From contig NZ_JBHSHQ010000061.1 of NCBI RefSeq assembly GCF_042652985.1, forward strand, positions 1-64,000: DNA of 64,000 bases, read 5' to 3'. Every line of letters begins with the position of its first letter. Positions within the stretch are counted from its first letter, which is position 1. Positions 1-8,330 of this stretch are shown here, in pieces. This stretch comes from Ruoffia tabacinasalis (GTDB lineage: Bacteria; Bacillota; Bacilli; Lactobacillales; Aerococcaceae). The notes under the pieces were generated by a model. It was not told the origin of the DNA. It was given only the letters and a program-made list of their open reading frames with translations, and did no database searches. The translations under genes and the position numbers were made by a program.

Positions 1-17
1 TAAAAACATTGTACCGC

Positions 18-48
18 AAAAGGGCTGTTACATGGCCTTTTATCTTTT
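18..48 (+). terminator. Probable intrinsic terminator of an upstream gene
   Basis: An imperfect stem (AAAAGG at 18-23 pairing with CCTTTT at 36-41) is followed by a T-rich tract. The upstream gene lies outside the window. Confidence 0.45.
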
Positions 49-301
49 ACACAATTATATGGACTTTATCGAAAAAAATAACCAAAAATTGAAAGTAATT
101 ATAGGGGGTATGATATTTATTTTTCTTTACTTTTATATAATATTTCATAAAAAACAATAATCATAATGAAAATTTATAGCTTATGTTGTAAAATGATATG
201 TAGGCAATATATTAAGAAAATAATATTAGAATTTACCTGTCTTGAACGCTTGATTGTATAGAATTTTAGTGAAAGATAAAACTAAATTTATAAATAAACA
301 C
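49..301. other. Gene-free AT-rich stretch beside the CRISPR remnant
   Basis: No open frame of useful length, no further CRISPR repeat and no recognisable cas9/cas1/cas2/csn2 fragment can be read on either strand. The stretch is very A+T-rich and may be what remains of a lost CRISPR-Cas locus, which is inference only. Confidence 0.5.
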
Positions 302-393
302 AAAAAAAGCGCCGAGACAGCGCTACTCCTAGAAGTTGATTACGGACTAAGCCTTATTTTAACTTGCTATGTTGTATTGAATGATTCCAAAAC
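302..393 (-). ncRNA. tracrRNA of type II-A CRISPR-Cas (orphan)
   Basis: Read on the minus strand, the segment has every part of a SpCas9-type tracrRNA in order. The anti-repeat (393-361) is complementary to the 3' two thirds of a type II-A repeat, and its start GTTTTGGAATCATTCAATAC mirrors the repeat. It is followed by TAGCAAGTTAAAATAAGG, the nexus (355-333, with AGTCCGTAATCAACTT), a small hairpin, and a GC-rich hairpin AGCGC..GCGCT running into seven T residues (308-302), which is the rho-independent end. A TATAAG hexamer (minus strand, 399-394) just upstream could be the -10. No cas gene lies in the window, so Cas9 would have to act in trans or lie to the left. The assignment rests on close resemblance to the S. 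pyogenes tracrRNA. Confidence 0.88.
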
Positions 394-423
394 TTATACT
401 GAGAGAACGATACATAAACATGT

Positions 424-459
424 GTTTTAGAGCTATGTTGTATTGAATGGTTTTTTATA
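424..459 (+). CRISPR. Single (terminal) type II-A CRISPR repeat
   Basis: The first 27 bases (GTTTTAGAGCTATGTTGTAT, then TGAATGG) match the type II-A repeat predicted from the neighbouring anti-repeat. The last nine bases (TTTTTTATA instead of ATTCCAAAAC-like) are degenerate, as usual for the leader-distal terminal repeat. The interval between the anti-repeat (ends 393) and this repeat (starts 424) is exactly 30 nt, a normal spacer length. This is therefore a one-repeat relic and not an array. Confidence 0.8.
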
Positions 460-629
460 AAATACTAGAAGTCTTGTTAATCTACTGATTTTTAGTGTTT
501 TTTGTCTTACTTCTATTTTCTTTCCTTTACCTCTCAAAGAACATTTTCCCAAACTCATTCACTATCTGTTATAATAATCACGTATCTAAACAGAATTTAA
601 CTATATATAATCAACAAGGAGAACGAAAC

Positions 630-1799
630 ATGAATATAACAGTAGTGGGATTAGGTTACGTTGGACTTTCAAATGCGATTTTACTAGCACAACACAACAA
701 CGTTCGAGCATTAGAAATCGTCCAAGAAAAAGTCGACTTAATTAACCAAGGTAAATCACCGATAGCGGATAATGAAATTCAAAATTACTTAACAAATAAA
801 GACTTAACTCTGGAAGCAACCACAGATAAAGAGCATGGTTTCGGTCATAAACCAGAATTCGTTGTCGTAGCAGCACCGACGGATTATGATGACGTGAAGG
901 ATCACTTTAATACAGTTGCTTTAGAAAGCGTCATTGAAGATGCGTTAGAGTATGCACCCGACGCGACTATTATTATTAAATCAACCATACCAGTAGGTTA
1001 TACTCGTCGAATCAATGAAAAATATAAGACGAATAATATTGTCTTCTCGCCCGAATTTCTTCGTGAAGGAAAAGCGTTATTGGATAATTTATATCCTTCA
1101 AGAATTATTGTTGGAGAAAAATCAGAGCGCGGTCAAGCTTTCGCAAATTTAATGTTGGAAGGTGCGATTGCGAATGATGTTCAAGTTTTATTAATGGACT
1201 CCACAGAAGCAGAAGCAGTGAAATTATTCTCAAATACCTACTTAGCATTACGTGTGTCATATTTTAATGAGTTGGATACGTATGCGGAAACTAAAGGATT
1301 GAATACAAAGGCAATTATTGATGGGGTGAGTTTAGATCCTCGAATTGGTGATTACTACAATAATCCATCTTTTGGTTACGGTGGATACTGCCTACCAAAA
1401 GATACGAAGCAATTGTTAGCTAACTACAAAGATGTACCAAATAATTTAATACGTGCAATCGTTGATTCGAATGCAACTCGTAAAGGCTTTGTAGCGAATC
1501 AAGTTCTAGCAAAAGAGCCTAAAGTTGTTGGGATTTATCGTTTAGCTATGAAGACAGATTCGGATAACTTCCGTCAGGCTGCGATTTTCGATATTATGAG
1601 AGAAATGCGTGCTGAAGGGGTTGAAGTGATTATTTACGAACCGAGCTTAAATGCTGTCTCTTTTGAAGGGTATCGAGTCCTTAGTGATATTAATGAATTT
1701 AATCTAACTTCTGATGTGATTTTAGCGAATCGCATTTCTGAAGAAATTGAAGAAGTACGTGAGAAAGTTTATACAAGAGATATTTATAACGAAAATTAA
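630..1799 (+). CDS. ugd: UDP-glucose 6-dehydrogenase
   Basis: A 389-residue cytosolic enzyme that oxidises UDP-glucose to UDP-glucuronate with two NAD+, supplying precursors for surface polysaccharide. The N-terminal Rossmann motif VVGLGYVGLSNA (residues about 5-16), the PEFLREG segment and the catalytic-cysteine block FGYGGYCLPKD are all present. The length matches short bacterial Ugd proteins. The frame stays open back to 495, but ATG 630 is chosen because AAGGAGAACG lies 9-14 nt before it and homology starts there. A TATAAT at 570-575 could be its -10. It is monocistronic, closed by a terminator at 1809. A separate UDP-HexNAc dehydrogenase (31742) and galU-like gene (33230) lie 31 kb away. 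Confidence 0.92.
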   Translation: MNITVVGLGYVGLSNAILLAQHNNVRALEIVQEKVDLINQGKSPIADNEIQNYLTNKDLTLEATTDKEHGFGHKPEFVVVAAPTDYDDVKDHFNTVALESVIEDALEYAPDATIIIKSTIPVGYTRRINEKYKTNNIVFSPEFLREGKALLDNLYPSRIIVGEKSERGQAFANLMLEGAIANDVQVLLMDSTEAEAVKLFSNTYLALRVSYFNELDTYAETKGLNTKAIIDGVSLDPRIGDYYNNPSFGYGGYCLPKDTKQLLANYKDVPNNLIRAIVDSNATRKGFVANQVLAKEPKVVGIYRLAMKTDSDNFRQAAIFDIMREMRAEGVEVIIYEPSLNAVSFEGYRVLSDINEFNLTSDVILANRISEEIEEVREKVYTRDIYNEN

Positions 1800-1808
1800 T
1801 TTAGATTT

Positions 1809-1845
1809 AGCCATTCATTTCAATAAGAAGTGAATGGCTTTTATT
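1809..1845 (+). terminator. Intrinsic terminator after ugd
   Basis: AGCCATTCA pairs with TGAATGGCT and is followed by a T-rich tract. Confidence 0.8.
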
Positions 1846-1959
1846 TATGTAAAGCTCATACCATGAGTTTCACTTATTATATAGTAGTAAGCAGATGTTT
1901 AACGGTCAAGAATTCATCATGTTATAATTAAATTATCTTAGCAAAGGGAGGACAATATA

Positions 1960-2862
1960 ATGACAAACAATAACATTGAAGATCCGAGAACAAAATATTA
2001 TACAGACGGTTTCTCAGAGAAAAATGAAGATGTCGCAAAGTCACCAGCGCTACAAAAGGATATGAAACCTGTTCCTGATTGTGGGGAAGAGTCATATAAA
2101 GGTAAAGGGCGTTTAGAAGGACGTCATGCGTTAATTACTGGTGCAGACTCTGGAATAGGTCGGGCAGCGGCAATTGCTTTTGCGCGTGAAGGTGCGGACG
2201 TTGCGTTTCAGTATTTTCCAGGAGAAGAACCAGACGCAGAAGAGGTTCGCGAATTAATTGAAGCAGAAGGACGAAAAGCACTATTAATTCCAGGCGATTT
2301 ACGTGAAGAAGGCGTAGCAACAGAATTAATCAACAAAACTGTCGAAGAATTCGGTGAGATTGATATCTTAGTACTGAACTCTGCTCAACAAATCGCCCAA
2401 GCAAAATTAAGCGACTTATCAATGAAACAAGTAAATGATACATTCAAAGTGAATATTATTAGTATGTTTGAAGCGGTTAAGGCGGCTGAGAAACACTTGA
2501 AAGCTGGGAGCTCGATTATTACTACAACTTCCGTACAAGCAACAAACCCATCCGCATCGCTATTAGATTATGCTGCAACAAAAGGTGCGATTTCTAACTT
2601 TACGGTAGGTATGTCTAAATACTTCGGTAAAAAAGGGGTACGCGTGAATTCAGTAGCGCCAGGACCAATTTGGACGCCGCTTCAGTTAGATGACGGAAAA
2701 CTTGAAGGAGACTTAGAAACATTTGGTCAAACTGAAACACTTGAACGTGCAGGACAGCCAGTTGAATTAGCACCGGTTTATGTCTTTTTAGCTTCAGAAG
2801 AAGCGAGTTATGTCACAGGTCAAATCTATGGTGTGACAGGTGGTCAAGACATTAGTCTATAA
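1960..2862 (+). CDS. SDR-family oxidoreductase (general-stress type, YhdF/YghA-like)
   Basis: A 300-residue NAD(P)-dependent short-chain dehydrogenase with the long hydrophilic N-terminal arm (about 50 residues) typical of the YhdF/YhxC/YghA subgroup. The glycine-rich cofactor motif TGADSGIGRAAA follows at about residue 60, and the Ser and YAATK catalytic pair at about residues 190-210. The C-terminal GQIYGVTGGQD is also typical. The start is preceded by AAAGGGAGG. It stands alone, with a TATAAT-like box at 1923 and its own terminator. The substrate is unknown. Relatives are often stress-induced in Firmicutes, which is family knowledge and not visible here. Confidence 0.88.
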   Translation: MTNNNIEDPRTKYYTDGFSEKNEDVAKSPALQKDMKPVPDCGEESYKGKGRLEGRHALITGADSGIGRAAAIAFAREGADVAFQYFPGEEPDAEEVRELIEAEGRKALLIPGDLREEGVATELINKTVEEFGEIDILVLNSAQQIAQAKLSDLSMKQVNDTFKVNIISMFEAVKAAEKHLKAGSSIITTTSVQATNPSASLLDYAATKGAISNFTVGMSKYFGKKGVRVNSVAPGPIWTPLQLDDGKLEGDLETFGQTETLERAGQPVELAPVYVFLASEEASYVTGQIYGVTGGQDISL

Positions 2863-2908
2863 ACGAATCTATATATAAGTTAAATGTAATATATTGCCCT
2901 GGATAACT

Positions 2909-2950
2909 AAAGTTACTTTGTTATATTTATATAACGAAGTAGCTTTTTTT
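2909..2950 (+). terminator. Intrinsic terminator after the SDR gene
   Basis: A long stem, GTTACTTTGTTATA pairing with TATAACGAAGTAGC, is followed by seven T. Confidence 0.85.
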
Positions 2951-3059
2951 GTTTGTAACACAATGAAAACTTATCATTGCAAGAAGTATATCATTTTACA
3001 TTATGATGTCAGGTGATATACTAGTAATATAATTTAGAAAAATTTTAGGAGGAAATTAT

Positions 3060-4298
3060 ATGGATTTTTCATCATTCTTTGCGACACTTGACGCAATGTT
3101 ACCAGGAATTATCGGAGCACTATTACTATTAGTTTTAGCTCTAATTCTTGCTTGGGGACTTAAACGTCTAACAATTAAAGGACTAGAGAAGGTTGGTTTT
3201 AGTCGCCGTACACAATCATGGGGCATGGCTAAGACAGAAGAGGAAGGTCAGCAATATACTGAAACGGTTGGATCAATCGTTTACTTTGCGACACTGTTAT
3301 TCTTCTTACCAGGAATTTTAAACGGTTTAAATGTGGGTGGCGTTATGGACCCAATCGTGAACATGTTTAATAAATTCTTTAGCTATATTCCGAACATTTT
3401 AACAGCGATTGTTATTCTAGTCGCTGGTGCTTACTTCTGTAAGTTCGTTAAAAAGCTTGTTCGTAACTTATTATTAGGTTTAAACATTGATAAATGGTAT
3501 GCAAAACTAACTGGTAGTACAACAGGTGCTGACGTCAATGAAGGTCAGATTGCAGAAGTACTTGCGACAGTTGTTTATGTATTAATCTTTATCCCAATTT
3601 TAACTGTAGCACTTGAAACATTAGGTATTCAATCAATTTCAGAACCGATTGTAGCAGTATTAAATCAAATCTTAAGTGCGATTCCTAATATCATTACAGC
3701 TGCTGTATTACTAATTATTGGTGGTGTTGTAGCGAAATTATTAGGTGACTTAATCGAAAACCTACTAGCAACAACAGGTGTTGATAAATACTCACGTTAC
3801 TTAAACTTCCGTTCAGAAGTTTCTGACGTTAAAATTTCAAACATTACAGCTGCAGTTGTTAAAGGTGTGTTGATGTTATTCTTCTTAGTTGAAGCAATTT
3901 CTGTATTAAACTTAGAAGTTCTTAATACCATTGGTGCAGCAATCATTGCTTACATCCCATTAGTATTAAGTGCGATCATCATCTTAGCAGTTGCATTAAT
4001 CGGTGGTAACATCTTAGCTAACTTCATTTCAAAAGCAACGGGTAACAAGTTATTTGGTGAAATCATCCGTTACGCAATTATCGTTTTAGGAGCATTCATG
4101 ATCTTGGAACAATTACAAATCGCTCAAACAATTGTCAATGCAGGATTCATTATTATCCTTGGTGCAGCTGGTCTTGCAGCAGCCTTAGCCTTTGGTTTAG
4201 GTGGACGCGACTTCGCGGCTCGCCAATTAAACAAAGCGGATAAAGCCATTGAAGAAGAGATCGACAAAGCTGAAGATAATAACAACCATACAATTTAA
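3060..4298 (+). CDS. Mechanosensitive-channel-like membrane protein (conserved TM-helix repeat family)
   Basis: A 412-residue integral membrane protein with about eight to ten hydrophobic segments arranged as repeats. Each repeat has an amphipathic IPNILTAIVIL-like helix and a short polar link (residues about 75-130, 185-245 and 285-330). This matches the 'conserved TM helix' (PF05552) family related to MscS/CmpX channels. The last 25 residues are charged and cytosolic, rich in Asp/Glu/Lys. TTAGGAGG precedes the ATG. It is monocistronic between two strong terminators. A role in osmotic or membrane-tension response is inferred from the family only; the MscS beta domain is not obvious. Confidence 0.8.
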   Translation: MDFSSFFATLDAMLPGIIGALLLLVLALILAWGLKRLTIKGLEKVGFSRRTQSWGMAKTEEEGQQYTETVGSIVYFATLLFFLPGILNGLNVGGVMDPIVNMFNKFFSYIPNILTAIVILVAGAYFCKFVKKLVRNLLLGLNIDKWYAKLTGSTTGADVNEGQIAEVLATVVYVLIFIPILTVALETLGIQSISEPIVAVLNQILSAIPNIITAAVLLIIGGVVAKLLGDLIENLLATTGVDKYSRYLNFRSEVSDVKISNITAAVVKGVLMLFFLVEAISVLNLEVLNTIGAAIIAYIPLVLSAIIILAVALIGGNILANFISKATGNKLFGEIIRYAIIVLGAFMILEQLQIAQTIVNAGFIIILGAAGLAAALAFGLGGRDFAARQLNKADKAIEEEIDKAEDNNNHTI

Positions 4299-4308
4299 TC
4301 TATTGATA

Positions 4309-4341
4309 GAAGCCGCCTAAACTTTAGTCGGCTTCTTTTTT
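4309..4341 (+). terminator. Intrinsic terminator
   Basis: GAAGCCG pairs with CGGCTTC and is followed by six T. Confidence 0.85.
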
Positions 4342-4360
4342 GTGTAAAATAGTGGAGTAG

Positions 4361-4440
4361 GGTGTTCAACTGGAGGAGTATAAAATAATTATTCCAGTTG
4401 AAGTGTTTAACTGGAAGAATCTAAACAAATTCCTAAATTT
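4361..4440. repeat. Two units of hairpin repeat family A
   Basis: Two diverged copies (GTGTTCAACTGGAGGAGTAT.. and GTGTTTAACTGGAAGAATCT..) lie exactly 41 bp apart and match the array at 10601-10833. The first unit carries CAACTGGA and TCCAGTTG arms that can pair. They lie directly after a terminator. Confidence 0.7.
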
Positions 4441-4518
4441 AAACTTACCAACACTATCTTTTGCACAAAACTGTCCTAAAAGAGTATAATAAACTAAAAC
4501 AACAATGGAGGGATTAGA

Positions 4519-4692
4519 ATGCCTTTTGTACGAATTCAATCTAAAGAAGGACGCACACCAGAACAGAAAGAAACTTTAGCAAAAGCAATCATTGAATCGA
4601 TGATTGATCAAGGCTATGCGAATAAGGAAGCGATTAGCGTCACCTTTGAAGATATGGCTAAAGAAGACTTTTACAGTGGAGAAGACTACTAA
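4519..4692 (+). CDS. 4-oxalocrotonate tautomerase family protein
   Basis: A 57-residue protein starting MPFVRIQSKEGRTPEQKE. Pro1, exposed after removal of Met, is the catalytic base of the 4-OT superfamily, and the length (about 60 residues) is right for the hexameric small members. GGAGGGATTAGA precedes the ATG. The gene lies between family A repeats and a bidirectional terminator shared with the convergent kinase-like gene. The physiological substrate is unknown. Confidence 0.85.
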   Translation: MPFVRIQSKEGRTPEQKETLAKAIIESMIDQGYANKEAISVTFEDMAKEDFYSGEDY

Positions 4693-4701
4693 AGACACAA
4701 A

Positions 4702-4738
4702 TGCCCCTTGAGAACCTCAGGTCTCAAGGGGTATTTTT
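4702..4738. terminator. Bidirectional terminator between convergent genes
   Basis: A long GC-rich stem (TGCCCCTTGAGA with TCTCAAGGGGTA) has T on the plus side and A on the minus side. It serves the tautomerase and the convergent kinase gene. Confidence 0.8.
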
Positions 4739-5594
4739 ATGCATTCAATATGATGTTCATCGATTGATCAACGGATGATTCATAGGTTGCACCAAATTTG
4801 TTTAGATGAACCATTAATAAGTAAAGTCGGTAGAACTCGATGCGCAATTCTGAACCTTCAGACAGTGGGTAAGCTTCATCATAAGCAGCATAGAAGTCAG
4901 AATTAAAGCCACCAAATACTTTAGTCGCTCCCAAATCAAATTCGCGGTCACCGTACATAGAAGCGGGGTCAAATAAAGCAGGGCTACCGTCAGACAGGAA
5001 CATATAGTTACCTGCCCATAAGTCACCATGTAATAATGAAGGGTCACTTTTGTGCTGAGTTAAGTTATCCACCATAATTTGTCTCACTTGTTGATAAGTC
5101 TCGCTTTGTTGTTGGTTCCATTTGTTGTTATCCACAAGCAGTCTGTGTAGTTTGTCCATCCTTCTTTCTACAAAAAGCTCTATCCAAGAATCAGTCCATG
5201 AATTATCGAACTGAATGTCAGCACCTTCATATGGGGCGTCAAACCCGTACAAACCATTATCCGAGTGATACTGATGCAATTGGGCAACCATTCTTCCTAG
5301 TTCACGTTGACTCCCATTTTGACCTTCCTCGAGATAGCTAAGTAATAGATAAGCATCACCTTGGTTTTCGCCCGAATCAATGACCTGCGGTACAGTGATT
5401 CCAGCTTTAGCCATTTCTTCTAAGCCTGCAATCTCACCTGTATAAAAGTCTGCACTGCGACCTGCTTGGACGAGTAGGAAGTAAGGTTTGGAATCTGTCT
5501 CTACTCGAAAGGCTTGGTTTACATCGCCTCCTGATACAGGGATGATTTCTTGAATTGAATCGATAGGTAATACATCTTTCCAGTTATGACTCAT
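4737..5594 (-). CDS. Fructosamine kinase family protein
   Basis: A 285-residue aminoglycoside-phosphotransferase-fold enzyme similar to bacterial fructosamine/ketosamine kinases, which phosphorylate protein-bound or free glycated amines and so initiate deglycation. Visible family features are the N-terminal SGGDVNQAF loop and lysine-poor ATP cleft, the LLHGDLWAGN catalytic loop (about residues 180-190) and the FDPASMYGDREFD metal-binding segment. The frame is open back to 5759, but ATG 5594 has GAAGGAGG 11 nt upstream and matches the family N-terminus. It lies 22 bp after the DUF2179 gene on the same strand, probably co-transcribed. Confidence 0.85.
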   Translation of the reverse strand: MSHNWKDVLPIDSIQEIIPVSGGDVNQAFRVETDSKPYFLLVQAGRSADFYTGEIAGLEEMAKAGITVPQVIDSGENQGDAYLLLSYLEEGQNGSQRELGRMVAQLHQYHSDNGLYGFDAPYEGADIQFDNSWTDSWIELFVERRMDKLHRLLVDNNKWNQQQSETYQQVRQIMVDNLTQHKSDPSLLHGDLWAGNYMFLSDGSPALFDPASMYGDREFDLGATKVFGGFNSDFYAAYDEAYPLSEGSELRIEFYRLYLLMVHLNKFGATYESSVDQSMNIILNA

Positions 5595-5616
5595 TGAATA
5601 AGCGCCTCCTTCTTGA

Positions 5617-6228
5617 TTATTCAATATATTCATCTTTAGTAATAACCTCATCTGGCGTTTCAAAGCCTTCTTTTTGGTCTTGTTCAAAGTTTTCTTCAAT
5701 GATTTGTGGTGGGCTAATATGTTTTGTCCAGAAGCCTCCGTGAATGTATTTTGCATCATATGAGATGAAAAATGCGTTCGGGTTTAGTTCATTAATTGTG
5801 TTACGCAAGGCTTTCTCAGTAGAACGTGGCGTGAGAATCGTTAAGACTAACCGGTTTCCATTCCGTCCGTAACCAGGTTGAATTGTCACCCCATAGCCAC
5901 GTTCCCGCAAGGAATCAGCCAGCACATGGTTGTCATCATCAGTAAATACTTGCATGACAGAATAACCTAAAGCAATCCGGTCCTCTACTAACATACCTAA
6001 GTAAATTCCAACGCCAAAACCTAAAGCGTAAAAGATGAGGTACATGATGTTTTCTTCAATGTATGACATCACCATTGATAAGCCGAGTGTGTAAATCGTT
6101 ATTTCGATAATAGCTAAGATCGGAGCAAGGTTTCGGTAACCTCGCATCGTCAGTAATGTTCGAATCGTGTTTAGCATAATATATACTAAGTTGATGGCAA
6201 AAATTTGTCCTAATACAAGCCAGTTCAT
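5617..6228 (-). CDS. DUF2179 (UPF0316) membrane protein
   Basis: A 203-residue protein with three N-terminal transmembrane helices (about residues 5-75) and a soluble C-terminal domain carrying the DUF2179-type PGYGRNGNRLVLTILTPR segment and a second alpha/beta stretch. This is the layout of the UPF0316/YebE family. The last 35 residues are acidic. GGAGGCC precedes the ATG. It is the first gene of a two-gene minus-strand unit with the kinase-like gene. The function is not established. Confidence 0.82.
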   Translation of the reverse strand: MNWLVLGQIFAINLVYIMLNTIRTLLTMRGYRNLAPILAIIEITIYTLGLSMVMSYIEENIMYLIFYALGFGVGIYLGMLVEDRIALGYSVMQVFTDDDNHVLADSLRERGYGVTIQPGYGRNGNRLVLTILTPRSTEKALRNTINELNPNAFFISYDAKYIHGGFWTKHISPPQIIEENFEQDQKEGFETPDEVITKDEYIE

Positions 6229-6364
6229 AAATCAAAGGCCTCCTTTTAATAATCTCTAAAGTAAATGTTACAGTAAATTAAATTTTATGTAAATTAACTC
6301 GCTGTTTGTAGCTATATTTATAGGTTATGATAAAATAAGTTATCATTTGAAAAGAGGTAAAACT

Positions 6365-6952
6365 ATGAAGAAAAGGTTAAAGCAATTAGCAGTTCTGATT
6401 GTATTGTTTTGGTCTTGGCATGCTGTATGGCTCTACTTCAATTTAGATGTTGGAGAGACTCCCGTACTCAGCGATGTGATCATCGTACCTGAAGGTGGAG
6501 ATGGGCGTGAGGATCAAGCTGGCCGACTATTACTCGATGGTTATTCACTATCCGACCGAATTATTGTCTCACCTCTTTATGGAGAGAACTTAAATCTTTT
6601 ACCTCACTATCAAAATGCAGGTGTGAGAGAAGATCAGATTATCGCTGAAAATGAAGCAACAAGTACCTACACAAATGCCGTAAACACATTAGAATTAATG
6701 GAGGAGAACGGCTGGGGCTCTGCATTAGTCGTCACATCTGATTACCATACGAGACGGACACGCATGATTTATGAGCGAGTAAACCGTCATTATGACTTTG
6801 ATTTAACTTATATTTCAGCTTACGTTTATACGAATGAAGGGGAAGTCATTACTTATCTTGATACACCTGGACTTCGCAGTGCAGGGCGTCGTGAAATATA
6901 TAAATATTATGGTTATCTATTTGGCTTATATCACTTCTTGGATTTAGATTAA
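6365..6952 (+). CDS. YdcF family protein (DUF218)
   Basis: A 195-residue protein with one N-terminal membrane anchor (residues about 5-25) and a DUF218/SanA-like extracytoplasmic domain. The DVIIVPEGGDGRE start strand, the EATSTYTNA segment and the VVTSDYHTRRTRM motif are family hallmarks. ATG 6365 is preferred over the upstream in-frame codon at 6347 because AAGAGGT lies just before it. The family is implicated in envelope metabolism in other bacteria; the exact activity is unknown. The acyltransferase follows 73 bp downstream. Confidence 0.82.
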   Translation: MKKRLKQLAVLIVLFWSWHAVWLYFNLDVGETPVLSDVIIVPEGGDGREDQAGRLLLDGYSLSDRIIVSPLYGENLNLLPHYQNAGVREDQIIAENEATSTYTNAVNTLELMEENGWGSALVVTSDYHTRRTRMIYERVNRHYDFDLTYISAYVYTNEGEVITYLDTPGLRSAGRREIYKYYGYLFGLYHFLDLD

Positions 6953-7025
6953 TAGTCATTTCTTTAGACTTTTGAATTTAGAAGCGGTATTATGTATTTT
7001 CTAAAAAATTGAATAGGGGGATTAC

Positions 7026-8090
7026 ATGTCAAAAAATTACAATATTGATAAGGTGAAGTTTGTTGCTGCTATTGGAGTAGTACTCATTCATGTATTTGCA
7101 TTTATCGATTCGGCATATAACGAACCTTTGATTGAACTACAATGGCCTCGTGCTATATTTAACTACGCTGTTCCTTTGTTCTTCGCAATTACAGGTTATA
7201 TATTGTCAAGCCGAACAAATGCATACATGTTAAAGTACGCAAGCAGTGTTTTACGTTTATTTATTTCTATTTCATTATTTTATTACGTGGTGTCTTTACT
7301 CATGGCAGGCCTCGAAGCTTGGTTGTATGAAGAACCGGTCATGGACGCTGTGATGGTCATCTTCCGTTCTAAAACGTGGCGGCAATTTGCGCAAGGAACA
7401 ATTGGTTCTTACCATCTATGGTACTTATGGGCGAGCTTTCTTGGTATCTTGTGTTTGTATGGCTTAAATAAGATAATCAACTCACCAAGAATCTTAATCG
7501 TAAGTGTATTTGTCTTATATCTTGTATCGCTTTACTGTCTTGAAAATGGTCTGTTAACTGATATATTACGTTACGGGGGCTTCCCAAAAGCCTTGATGTA
7601 TACAAGTATCGGCTATTATGTAGGGGTGCAAGGGGATTACTGGAAGTATAACTGGCGTGTCTTAATTGGTTGGATGTTTGTCTATGTTGTTACTTTTGGC
7701 TTTTTCTACCAAGGACAATATCTCGAACTATTATTTATTCCAACGATTTACTTAGTGATCACATTCTTTAATCGATACAAAGGTCAAGAAACAGTGATTG
7801 CGAAATTAGGGGATTACTCGGACCAAATTTATCTTTTACATGCTTTGGGTATTAATGTATACGGCCTATTGCTGTTCGTCTTTCCCAAGCTTCAGATTCA
7901 CTCACTTCCCATTCGCGTTGTATTGATTACATTATTCGCAGTTGTCTTTTCACTTCTGTTATATATGCCACTCAACCGCTTTTATTTGGAACCGATGCAA
8001 AATTGGCTAAAGAAACTGCGTTTCAAATTTAATGATAATAGCAAACCAAACAATAAAATAGATTTAACTCAGAGCACATCGAAGTCATAA
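7026..8090 (+). CDS. Acyltransferase family membrane protein (acyltransferase 3 type)
   Basis: A 354-residue, roughly ten-helix membrane enzyme. The first helix carries the family signature NIDKVKFVAAIGVVLIHVF with the catalytic His, and FFAITGYILSSR follows (about residues 50-65). Such proteins O-acetylate peptidoglycan, wall polymers or glycolipids using cytosolic acyl-CoA. No SGNH domain is fused. ATAGGGGGATT precedes the ATG. The stop codon lies inside the terminator stem. It probably forms a unit with the YdcF gene. Confidence 0.85.
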   Translation: MSKNYNIDKVKFVAAIGVVLIHVFAFIDSAYNEPLIELQWPRAIFNYAVPLFFAITGYILSSRTNAYMLKYASSVLRLFISISLFYYVVSLLMAGLEAWLYEEPVMDAVMVIFRSKTWRQFAQGTIGSYHLWYLWASFLGILCLYGLNKIINSPRILIVSVFVLYLVSLYCLENGLLTDILRYGGFPKALMYTSIGYYVGVQGDYWKYNWRVLIGWMFVYVVTFGFFYQGQYLELLFIPTIYLVITFFNRYKGQETVIAKLGDYSDQIYLLHALGINVYGLLLFVFPKLQIHSLPIRVVLITLFAVVFSLLLYMPLNRFYLEPMQNWLKKLRFKFNDNSKPNNKIDLTQSTSKS

Positions 8091-8105
8091 ATTCGGTGTG
8101 TTTTT
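8075..8105 (+). terminator. Terminator overlapping the end of the acyltransferase gene
   Basis: ACATCGAA (8076-8083) pairs with TTCGGTGT (8092-8099), followed by five T. The stem includes the last sense codons. Confidence 0.7.
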
Positions 8106-8250
8106 CGTTGTCTGACGATTTTTGCTGTTAATTCCATATTTTCGATTGAATTCGCTAAAAGTAAGTAAAAAAACATCTGACCTCTCCGTAATCATATTTT
8201 ATTTACAAAAAAATAGTAGCAATTTCAATGAAATATCATTACATTAACAG

Positions 8251-8278
8251 TTGTACATAATATTAAAAATGGTATAAT
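8251..8278 (+). promoter_or_regulatory. Sigma-A-type promoter of the glucose PTS gene
   Basis: TTGTAC (8251-8256) and TATAAT (8273-8278) are separated by 16 bp, giving a leader of about 45 nt. No RAT or terminator is seen in this leader. Confidence 0.7.
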
Positions 8279-8330
8279 TGGTACGGTTTTATCTATATTT
8301 ATATATATTTTGAAAGGGGAATCGTTTTTT

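Noticed and set aside
495..629. Longer N-terminus for ugd
   Set aside because: There is no Shine-Dalgarno at 495, and the extra 45 residues have no family counterpart and cross the promoter-like region.
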